From NCBI RefSeq assembly GCF_021404405.1, contig NZ_JABFTV010000004.1, forward strand, positions 62,001 through 126,000: DNA of 64,000 bases, in the 5' to 3' direction. The notes beneath the pieces are model-generated. The model was not told the origin of the DNA. It did not search any database and saw only the letters and a program-made list of their open reading frames with translations. Shown piece after piece: positions 53,215 through 61,655 of the stretch. The translations under genes were made by a program, and so were the position numbers. Each line of letters starts with the position of its first letter. The first letter of the stretch is position 1. This DNA comes from Billgrantia aerodenitrificans. Its GTDB lineage: Bacteria > Pseudomonadota > Gammaproteobacteria > Pseudomonadales > Halomonadaceae.

Positions 53215-53975
53215 GGCCGCCCTCGGGCGCAGGGCAGCGCCTCGGGGCTGGGCAGCGGCACGTCGTCGTTGCCGGGCGGTGGGCTGCCGGCCGGTTCCGC
53301 GGCGTCGGGATAGAGCGCATCGAGTTCGGCCAGGCTGAGCTCGTCGGCGCGGGCATCGATCGCCAGGCGGCCGTCGCGCAACCCCCACACCCGGTCGAAG
53401 TGGGAGAGCGCCAGCTCGCGCTGGTGCAGCGCCACTACCGAGGTGGTGTGGCGGGAGTCGATCAGGTCCAGCAGCCGCAGCGCCTGGTGAGGATCGACGC
53501 TGGCCACCGGTTCGTCACCCAGGAACAGCGGGCGGGCCTGATACAGGGCGCGGGCGATGGCCACCCGCTGGCGCTGGCCGCCGGAAAGCTCGCCCACCGG
53601 GCGGCGGATCAGGCCGTTCAGGCCCAGTTCGTCGCACAGTGCGGCCACTTCCCGCCATGGCCCGCGCAGTGGGCGCACCAGGTTCCACAGATTGGCCAGC
53701 GCCGAATGCTCCGGCAGGCGCCCCATGAAGACGTTGTGATAGACGGCAAGCTGCGGCACCAGGCCGTGATGCTGAGGGCACCAGGCCGCCTCTCCCCCCA
53801 GCCGGCGGCGCAGCTCAGCGAGCAGCGTCGACTTGCCGGCGCCGCTCTGGCCGAGCAGGGCGACCCGCTCGCCCTGGTGCAGGGCAAGGCTCAGGCGCGG
53901 CAGCACCACATGCGCGCCGTGACCGAGATCCTCGCCCTCGAAGCGAACCAGCAGGCGCCGTTGCTCGCTCTCCAT
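53211..53975 (-). CDS. PhnC-like ABC transporter ATP-binding protein
   Basis: A 254-residue ABC ATPase with Walker A LGQSGAGKST (41-50), signature LSGGQRQRVAIARALY, and Walker B segment PLFLGDEPVAS, in which the usual LLLADEP is slightly altered. The layout is that of PhnC. The ATG shares one base with the binding-protein stop (TGATG) and its stop overlaps the permease start. The C-terminal ~35 residues are a Pro/Gly-rich tail without known role. Confidence 0.88.
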   Translation of the reverse strand: MESEQRRLLVRFEGEDLGHGAHVVLPRLSLALHQGERVALLGQSGAGKSTLLAELRRRLGGEAAWCPQHHGLVPQLAVYHNVFMGRLPEHSALANLWNLVRPLRGPWREVAALCDELGLNGLIRRPVGELSGGQRQRVAIARALYQARPLFLGDEPVASVDPHQALRLLDLIDSRHTTSVVALHQRELALSHFDRVWGLRDGRLAIDARADELSLAELDALYPDAAEPAGSPPPGNDDVPLPSPEALPCARGRP

Positions 53976-54847
53976 CAGCGCAGCAGGCCGAGCTCTTCGG
54001 CCACCTCCTCGATGGGGGCATAAAGGTCGTTGTCGGCGGGAATGAACGCCTCACGGGGGAAGGAGGCGAGCAGCTCCGGGTCGTCCATCTCGAGGAAGGC
54101 GGCCCGCACCTTCTCGGTGAAGCCTTCGCCGAAGCGTTCGTCGGCGTCGCCGCGCAGGGTCCAGTTGTAGTCCGGGTAGGGCGGCGTGGCCCAGATCACC
54201 CGGACCTGGTCGGTATTGACCCGGCCATTCTCGACGGCGGCTTCCCACACCGTATAGTTGACCGCGCCGATGTCGTAGGTGCCGGCTTCGACCAGAGCAA
54301 TGGTGCGCGAGTGATCGCCGGAGTAGCCGACGCGGGAGAAGAAGCGCTCCGGGTCGACGTCGTCGAAGCGCTCACGGAAGAAGTGTTCCGGCATCAGGCG
54401 CCCGGAGGTGGAGGTGCGCGAGCCGAAGGTGAGGCTCATGCCTTCCAGCTCGTCGGGCAGCTCGTCGGCACGCTCGAGGCCGGTGGACTCGTGAGCGATG
54501 AAGTAGCTCATGAAGGCATCGTCCTCGCTGCCCTGGGCCAGTGCCTGGGAGCCCGGGACCAGGCGCCGCGCCTGCACGCCGGAGAGGCCGCCGAACCAGG
54601 CCAACTGGACCTGATCGTTGCGGAAAGCGGTGACCGCGGCGCTGTAGGACTTCACCGGTACGTACTCCACCTCGACCCCGAGGCGCTCCTCGAGGTAGTC
54701 GGCCACCTTGCCGAAGCGCTCGACCAGACGCGCCTGATCCTCGTCGGGGATGGCGGTGAAGCGGAAGGTCTCGGCGGCGGCACCCTGCGCCAACAGGGCG
54801 AAGGCGAGGGCGGAGAGAGAAATGGCAGAACGTGCGATCCGTTGCAT
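53975..54847 (-). CDS. PhnD-family substrate-binding protein (phosphonate, phosphite or selenate-type)
   Basis: A 290-residue periplasmic binding protein of the PhnD/SsuA/transferrin group, with signal peptide (about 1-24). Recognisable parts are FTAIPDEDQARLVERFGKVA near 30, FGSRTSTSGRLMPEHFF near 140 and PPYPDYNWTLRGD near 222. These resemble the proteins annotated in pseudomonads as putative selenate ABC binding proteins rather than classical PhnD; that label itself is not well tested. First gene of a three-gene importer. ATG 54847 starts at the signal peptide; upstream in-frame codons overlap the hexR end region and are not used. Confidence 0.82.
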   Translation of the reverse strand: MQRIARSAISLSALAFALLAQGAAAETFRFTAIPDEDQARLVERFGKVADYLEERLGVEVEYVPVKSYSAAVTAFRNDQVQLAWFGGLSGVQARRLVPGSQALAQGSEDDAFMSYFIAHESTGLERADELPDELEGMSLTFGSRTSTSGRLMPEHFFRERFDDVDPERFFSRVGYSGDHSRTIALVEAGTYDIGAVNYTVWEAAVENGRVNTDQVRVIWATPPYPDYNWTLRGDADERFGEGFTEKVRAAFLEMDDPELLASFPREAFIPADNDLYAPIEEVAEELGLLR

Positions 54848-54927
54848 CGAGGGCCTCGAAGTGAGAAGGAAGGGAGCCGTTATTGTTGTGCCGTCACGGC
54901 GCCCTGACAACCCTTCGGCCGCTGGAC

Positions 54928-55788
54928 TCAATCCTGGCGCGTCGCCGGGTAGCGGGTCTCCTGCAGGCTGTCCTTGATCTTCTTCAGGTGCGGCAGGAAG
55001 TCCTCGCCGCGACGCAGGGTCACCCCGGTGGCCAGCACGTCGATCAGGGTGAGCTGGATCATGCGTGAGGTCATCGGCATGTAGACGTCGGTGTCCTCAG
55101 GGGTGGCGACCTCCAGGGTTTCGGTGCACTCCGTGGCCAGCGGCGAGTCGGGTGCTGTGATGCCCAGCACCACGGCGCCGCTCTCCCGCGCCAGGCGGGC
55201 GATGTCGACCAGCTCGCGGGTGCGCCCGGTCCAGGAGATGACCACTACCACGTCGCCGGTATGGCAGGCCGATGCCACCATGCGCTGCATCAGCACGTCG
55301 ACATAGGCCGTGACCGGCAGGTTGAAGCGGAAGAACTTGTGCTGGGCATCCTGTGCCACCGCGCCGGAGGCACCCAGGCCGAAGAAGTGGATCTGCTTGG
55401 CCTGAATGAGGTAGTCCACCACCCGCTCGATGCGGGCCGGGTCCAGCGTGCGGCTGGCTTCGTCGAGGGCGGCGATGGTGGCGCCGAAGATCTTGCCCGT
55501 GTAGTCCGCCGCCGCATCGCCGGGCTCCACCGACTGGCTGACATAGGGCGTGCCGCCGGCCAGGCTCTGGGCCAGCTTGATCTTGAAGTCGGGATAGCCC
55601 TTGGCATCGAAGCTGCGGCAGAAACGGTTGACGGTGGGCTCGCTGACCGAGGCGGCCTGGGCCAGGCTGGCTATGCTCAGGCCGGTGGCCCGCGCCGGGT
55701 CGGCCAGGATGACGTCTGCTACCTTGCGCTCTGAGCGGTTGAGCTCATCGAGGCGTTGTCGAATGCGTTGCAGCAGATCATGGGCCAT
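54928..55788 (-). CDS. hexR: HexR-type RpiR-family regulator
   Basis: A 286-residue RpiR-family regulator: N-terminal helix-turn-helix (about 1-77, with [20 protein letters not shown]) and a SIS sugar-phosphate domain (about 120-265). HexR represses zwf and related genes and is released by KDPG in proteobacteria. Its position divergent from zwf-pgl-eda supports that role. I start at ATG 55788 because [17 protein letters not shown] is the usual HexR N-terminus; the longer frame adds 34 residues that include the probable operator region. Both the hexR and zwf sides have dyads resembling the HexR box. Confidence 0.92.
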   Translation of the reverse strand: MAHDLLQRIRQRLDELNRSERKVADVILADPARATGLSIASLAQAASVSEPTVNRFCRSFDAKGYPDFKIKLAQSLAGGTPYVSQSVEPGDAAADYTGKIFGATIAALDEASRTLDPARIERVVDYLIQAKQIHFFGLGASGAVAQDAQHKFFRFNLPVTAYVDVLMQRMVASACHTGDVVVVISWTGRTRELVDIARLARESGAVVLGITAPDSPLATECTETLEVATPEDTDVYMPMTSRMIQLTLIDVLATGVTLRRGEDFLPHLKKIKDSLQETRYPATRQD

Positions 55789-55816
55789 GGCGGTTGCGAC
55801 TCTCTGAAACAGATGA

Positions 55817-55916
55817 TGTAGTGATTTAACAACAAAATGATGGGCTATCCTATCGCGGTGTCGTCCCGGCCGCGAATGAGGCAAGCTCATTGTTAGGAAA
55901 TTAGTGTAATATTACA
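55817..55916. promoter_or_regulatory. HexR-like operators in the hexR-zwf gap
   Basis: TGTAATATTACA at 55905-55916 is a perfect 12-base palindrome carrying both half-sites of the HexR box (TGTAAT and ATTACA) but without the usual central bases. TGTAGTGATTTAACA at 55817-55831 matches the 15-base form (TGTARTTAAATTACA) at 11 of 15 positions. The first lies about 69 bases before zwf, the second about 29 bases before hexR. The gap is AT-rich compared with its surroundings. Confidence 0.55.
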
Positions 55917-55984
55917 AAACAAACATTGCGCGGTAAGTGGTGCTGACGTATTTTTTATGTAAGTTAACCAGATTGGGGGCAAAC

Positions 55985-57493
<1,509 letters not shown>

Positions 57494-57494
57494 C

Positions 57495-58166
57495 ATGACG
57501 AACGCCACACCCCGCGAGCAGCTTGCCGAGCAGCTCGCCGAAGCCGTCGCCGAGGCGCTGCGTCAGGACCTGGCGCAGCAGGAACGTGCGCTGCTGGTGC
57601 TCTCCGGCGGCTCGACGCCGGTACCGTTCTTCCAGGCCCTGGCCAAACAGGCGCTGCCTTGGGAGCGGGTCGAGGTGACCCTGGCCGACGAGCGCTGGGT
57701 GAGCGAGAGCGACGAAGCGAGCAATGCGCGCCTGGTGCGTCGCCATCTGCTGCAGGGCAAGGCCGCCGCGGCCAGCTTCGTTGCGCTGACCACCGACGAC
57801 GAGACGCCCGAGCAGGGCGTCGAGGCCGTTACCCGGCGCATCGAGGCGCTGACCTGGCCCGCCAGCCTGGTGGTACTGGGCATGGGCGGCGACGGTCACA
57901 CCGCCTCGCTTTTCCCCGACAGCCGTGAGCTGGAGCTTGGCCTGACCACCGATGCTCCAGTGCTGGCCGCACGCACCCCCAGCCAGCCCCAGCCGCGCAT
58001 CACTCTGAGCGCCGACCGCCTGCATCAGGCGCGGCGCCACGTCTTGTACATCACCGGTGACGACAAACGCAGCGTACTGGCCCGGGCCATGTCCGGCGAC
58101 GACTCGCGCGAACTGCCGATCCGTGCCTTTCTTTCCTGCCCGCTGGCCGTCTACTGGGCCCCCTGA
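57495..58166 (+). CDS. pgl: 6-phosphogluconolactonase
   Basis: Pgl hydrolyses the Zwf product to 6-phosphogluconate. The 223-residue protein shows LSGGSTPVPFF near 34, DERWVSESDEASN near 66 and GMGGDGHTASLFP near 130, the usual DevB-type motifs. The ATG begins one base after the zwf stop (TGACATG), so the genes are coupled. eda follows 15 bases after its stop. Confidence 0.95.
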   Translation: MTNATPREQLAEQLAEAVAEALRQDLAQQERALLVLSGGSTPVPFFQALAKQALPWERVEVTLADERWVSESDEASNARLVRRHLLQGKAAAASFVALTTDDETPEQGVEAVTRRIEALTWPASLVVLGMGGDGHTASLFPDSRELELGLTTDAPVLAARTPSQPQPRITLSADRLHQARRHVLYITGDDKRSVLARAMSGDDSRELPIRAFLSCPLAVYWAP

Positions 58167-58181
58167 CCTGGAGTCTTGCTC

Positions 58182-58844
58182 ATGACCATCGACAAACAGC
58201 TGCCGTCCACGCGGACCACCGAGCTCGACAGCATCTGCCTCAAGGCAGAGGTCATTCCGGTGCTGGCCATCGAGCGCATCGAGGACGCCGTGCCGCTCGG
58301 CCGCGCCCTGGTCGAAGGCGGACTCACCGTACTGGAAGTGACCTTGCGTACCGACTGCGCCCTGGAAGCGGTGAAGCGCCTCAAGCAGGCGCTGCCCCAG
58401 GCCAGCATCGGCGTGGGAACGGTGCTCACACCGGCTCAGTATCGCCAGAGCGAGCAGGTGGGCGCCGACTTCGTGGTCACCCCCGGCACTACCGAAGCGC
58501 TCTATCGCTATGGCGTCACCAGTCCGGTGCCGATGCTGCCCGGCGTGGCCACGGTGTCCGAGCTGATGACCGGCTGGCAGTACGGCTATCGTCGCTTCAA
58601 GTTCTTCCCCGCCGAGGCCAGCGGTGGCGTCAAGGCGCTGAAGGCTTTCGCCGGTCCTATCCCCGAGGCGCGTTTCTGTCCCACCGGCGGCATCACCCTG
58701 GAAAACGCCGAAGACTACCTGGCGCTGAAGAACGTGATGTGCGTAGGCGGCTCGTGGCTGACGCCGAAGTCCCTGGTCGAGGCCGAGGACTGGAACGGCA
58801 TTCGCCAGCTCGCCAAGGAAGCCGCCCAGCGTTTCCACCACTGA
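58182..58844 (+). CDS. eda: KDPG/KHG aldolase
   Basis: Eda splits 2-keto-3-deoxy-6-phosphogluconate into pyruvate and glyceraldehyde-3-phosphate. The 220-residue class I aldolase has the Schiff-base Lys140 (RFKFFPAEASGG) and Glu52 (VLEVTLRT). GGAG lies eight bases before ATG 58182. The 6-phosphogluconate dehydratase (edd) is not next to it and must be elsewhere in the genome. A strong terminator follows. Confidence 0.96.
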   Translation: MTIDKQLPSTRTTELDSICLKAEVIPVLAIERIEDAVPLGRALVEGGLTVLEVTLRTDCALEAVKRLKQALPQASIGVGTVLTPAQYRQSEQVGADFVVTPGTTEALYRYGVTSPVPMLPGVATVSELMTGWQYGYRRFKFFPAEASGGVKALKAFAGPIPEARFCPTGGITLENAEDYLALKNVMCVGGSWLTPKSLVEAEDWNGIRQLAKEAAQRFHH

Positions 58845-58897
58845 GCGGCTGCTCCGCCCCTTTCTCGTGCTCTCTCGGCAGCCAGGTGCTGTCATTT

Positions 58898-58925
58898 GCC
58901 CGGCCATGTGGCCGGGCTTTTTTTT
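58898..58925 (+). terminator. Rho-independent terminator after eda
   Basis: GCCCGGCC (58898-58905), loop ATGT, GGCCGGGC (58910-58917), followed directly by eight Ts (58918-58925). Textbook form for the plus strand. fruA converges and ends 17 bases further on; there is no matching T-run on its strand. Confidence 0.93.
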
Positions 58926-58941
58926 GGTTTGATGAACGCAC

Positions 58942-60684
58942 TCAGGCGTTGGCGGCGACGGCTACCGGGGCGGCGCCGCGCTTGATCGCGGCGTAGCCCA
59001 GGCCGGTGACCAGCGAACCGATGACGATGGCGCCGAGGTAGAGCAGCACCGGGGTGATGGCGTTGGGAATCAGCAGCACGAAGATACCGCCGTGGGGTGC
59101 CATCAGTTGGGCGCCGACCAGCATCGAGAGGGCGCCGGTCACCGCGCCACCGGCGATGCAGGCGGGGATCACGCGCAGCGGATCCTTGGCGGCGAAGGGA
59201 ATGGCGCCTTCGCTGATGAAGCACAGCCCCAGCACGAACGACGCCTTGCCCGCCTCGCGCTCCGGTTCGGAGAACTTGTGCCGGGCGACGAAGCTGGCGA
59301 TGCCCATGCCGATGGCCGGCACCATACCGGCGGCCATGATCGCCGCCATCGGCGCGTAGGTCTGCGAGGCCAGCAGGCCTACGCCGAAGGTGTAGGCGGC
59401 CTTGTTCACCGGCCCACCCAGGTCGAAGCACATCATGGCGCCGAGCAGGATACCCAGCAGCACCGCGTTGGTGGCGTCCATGCCGGCAAGGAAGCTGGTC
59501 AGGCCGGCGAGTATCGCCGCCACCGGCTCGCCGATGATGTAGATCATGGTCAGGCCGGTGACCAGGCTCGACACCAGCGGGATGATCAGGATCGGCTTGA
59601 GCGACTCGACGCTGGCCGGCAGCTTGACGTGGCGGGTCACCGCCAGCGCCACGTAGCCGGCCAGGAAGCCGGCGATGATGCCGCCGATGAAGCCGGCCTC
59701 GATGTTGGCTGCCAGCATGCCGCCGATCATGCCCGGCGCGATGCCTGGCCGGTCGGCGATGGAGTAGGCGATATAGCCGGCCAGCACCGGGATCATCAGG
59801 GCGAAGGCGCTGCCGCCGCCGATCTGCATCAGTGCCGCGGCCAGGGTGCCCTCTTCCTGGAAGGCCTCGATGCCGAAGACGAAGGAGAGCGCGATCAGCA
59901 GGCCGCCGGCCACCACCATCGGCAGCATGAAGGAGACCCCGGTAAGCAGGTGTTTGTAGACCCCTTTCTCCTTGATGCTGCGGCTCGCATCGCTGCGGCG
60001 AGCGGTGCCGGTCTCTTCCACCTCGGCCTGATCGAGGGCCGCCTCGATGGTGGGGCGCGGCTTCTTCAGCGCGTTACCGGTGGAGGTGCGGTAGATGCGC
60101 TTGCCGGCGAAGCGGGTCGGATCGACCTCGATGTCGCAGGCCAGGATCACCACGTCCGCCGCGTCGATCTCCTCGTCGGTGAGCTTGTTCTGCGCCCCCA
60201 CCGAGCCCTGGGTCTCGACGCGAATCGCATGGCCCAGGCTCTTGCCCGCCTCGCTCAGCGCCTCGGCGGCCATGAAGGTGTGGGCCACGCCGGTGGGGCA
60301 GGCGGTCACGGCGACGATTTTGCTGCCGCCGGGCGCTTTATGTTGAGTACCCACCGCGCTCTGGGCGGGCGGAGTGAAGCTCTCGGCCTCGCGCCGGGCG
60401 CGCTGCAGGAACGCCTCGGGATCGGGCAGGGCTTCGCCGATGGCGGCGCGGAACAGCCGCTTGCCGGCAAAGCGCTCGGCGGCGGGAATCTGGTCGGCGG
60501 CGACCACGACCAGTTCGGCTGCGGCAATGGCGTCGGCCGAGACGGGCTCGACGGCCTCGAGCTGGCTGTGCATCTCGACGCTGGCTTGCCAACCCAGGCG
60601 ACGGGCGGCCTGCTCCAGGCGACGGGCGGCGAGGAAGGTGGTGGCCATGCCGCTGGGGCAGGCGGTGACGATGATCACGTTCAT
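58942..60684 (-). CDS. fruA: Fructose PTS permease, IIB'-IIB-IIC
   Basis: FruA imports fructose and delivers it as fructose-1-phosphate. The 580-residue protein has two IIB modules and a IIC membrane domain (about 240-575, with nine or so helices). Both IIB modules retain the cysteine: Cys9 in TACPSGMATT and Cys129 in TACPTGVAHT; in other FruA proteins the second is the phosphorylated one. ATG 60684 overlaps the fruK stop as ATGA. Last gene of fruBKA. Confidence 0.95.
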   Translation of the reverse strand: MNVIIVTACPSGMATTFLAARRLEQAARRLGWQASVEMHSQLEAVEPVSADAIAAAELVVVAADQIPAAERFAGKRLFRAAIGEALPDPEAFLQRARREAESFTPPAQSAVGTQHKAPGGSKIVAVTACPTGVAHTFMAAEALSEAGKSLGHAIRVETQGSVGAQNKLTDEEIDAADVVILACDIEVDPTRFAGKRIYRTSTGNALKKPRPTIEAALDQAEVEETGTARRSDASRSIKEKGVYKHLLTGVSFMLPMVVAGGLLIALSFVFGIEAFQEEGTLAAALMQIGGGSAFALMIPVLAGYIAYSIADRPGIAPGMIGGMLAANIEAGFIGGIIAGFLAGYVALAVTRHVKLPASVESLKPILIIPLVSSLVTGLTMIYIIGEPVAAILAGLTSFLAGMDATNAVLLGILLGAMMCFDLGGPVNKAAYTFGVGLLASQTYAPMAAIMAAGMVPAIGMGIASFVARHKFSEPEREAGKASFVLGLCFISEGAIPFAAKDPLRVIPACIAGGAVTGALSMLVGAQLMAPHGGIFVLLIPNAITPVLLYLGAIVIGSLVTGLGYAAIKRGAAPVAVAANA

Positions 60685-61655
60685 GCGAGGGCTCCCCCTG
60701 CGTCTACGTCGTTGAGGCGACGCACGCGGGTCTGTTGTTGGAGTTGCGGGAAGTCGTCGGCGTGGAGGTTGCCCACGCCCAGATGACGAACCGATTCAGC
60801 GGAGAGTGCGGTGGCCAGGCGCAGGGCCTGGTCGGGCGGATGGCCGCACACCACCCCATGCAGCAGGGCGGCCAGCAGGGTATCGCCGGCGCCTACGGTG
60901 CTGGCGACGCCGACCCGGGGCGGCATGGCCTGCCAGGCGCCGCGACGGCTGACCCACAGCACCCCGGCAGCCCCGGCCGAGACCACAGCCTCCTCGATGC
61001 CGGCGGCGTATAGGCGTAGTGCCGCGGTCAGGCGTGCTTCCGCCGTGTCGAGGGTGTTGCCGGCCCAGGTGGCCAGCTCGAGCTCGTTGGGCTTGACCGC
61101 GGTGGGGCGAGCCGCAATGGCTTGATCCAGGGCGGCGCCGCTGGTATCGACCCACACCGGCAGGCCCGCCTCGCGCAGCCGGGTGACCAGCTCGGCCAGA
61201 TTGGCCGGTGTCACGCCGGGTGGCAGGCTGCCGGCGATCACCACAGCGTCGGGGCGCCGTCGCGGGTCGCCGATGCGCGTGTCGAGACCGTCGAGCAAGC
61301 GCTGCCAGGCCGCTTCGTCGATGGCCGCGCCGGGGCCGTTGATGTCGGTGATGCGACCGTCGGCCTCGGCGAGCTTGGCATTGATGCGGGTCTCGCCGGG
61401 TACGCGGAGGAAGGCGTCTTCCACGCCCATGGCTTCGAAGGCGCGCAGGAAGGGGCCGTCGTTGTCGGTGCCGAGAAAGCCCGACACCGTCACGTCGTGA
61501 CCCAACTGGGCCAGCACCCGGGCCACGTTGACGCCCTTGCCGGCCGCCGTCAGGTGGGTCTCATGGGTGCGGTTGACCGTGCCCGGCTCCAGCCGCTCCA
61601 GGCTGACGGAGAGGTCCAGCGCCGGATTCAGGGTGAGAGTGAGCAGGCGGGCCAT
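60681..61655 (-). CDS. fruK: 1-phosphofructokinase
   Basis: FruK phosphorylates fructose-1-phosphate to the 1,6-bisphosphate. The 324-residue PfkB/ribokinase-family protein has TAAGKGVNVARVLAQLG near 37-52 for substrate binding and the catalytic Asp258 in TVGAGDTLLAALL. It shares one base with the fruB stop (TGATG) and four with fruA, so the operon is tightly coupled. Confidence 0.95.
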   Translation of the reverse strand: MARLLTLTLNPALDLSVSLERLEPGTVNRTHETHLTAAGKGVNVARVLAQLGHDVTVSGFLGTDNDGPFLRAFEAMGVEDAFLRVPGETRINAKLAEADGRITDINGPGAAIDEAAWQRLLDGLDTRIGDPRRRPDAVVIAGSLPPGVTPANLAELVTRLREAGLPVWVDTSGAALDQAIAARPTAVKPNELELATWAGNTLDTAEARLTAALRLYAAGIEEAVVSAGAAGVLWVSRRGAWQAMPPRVGVASTVGAGDTLLAALLHGVVCGHPPDQALRLATALSAESVRHLGVGNLHADDFPQLQQQTRVRRLNDVDAGGALA

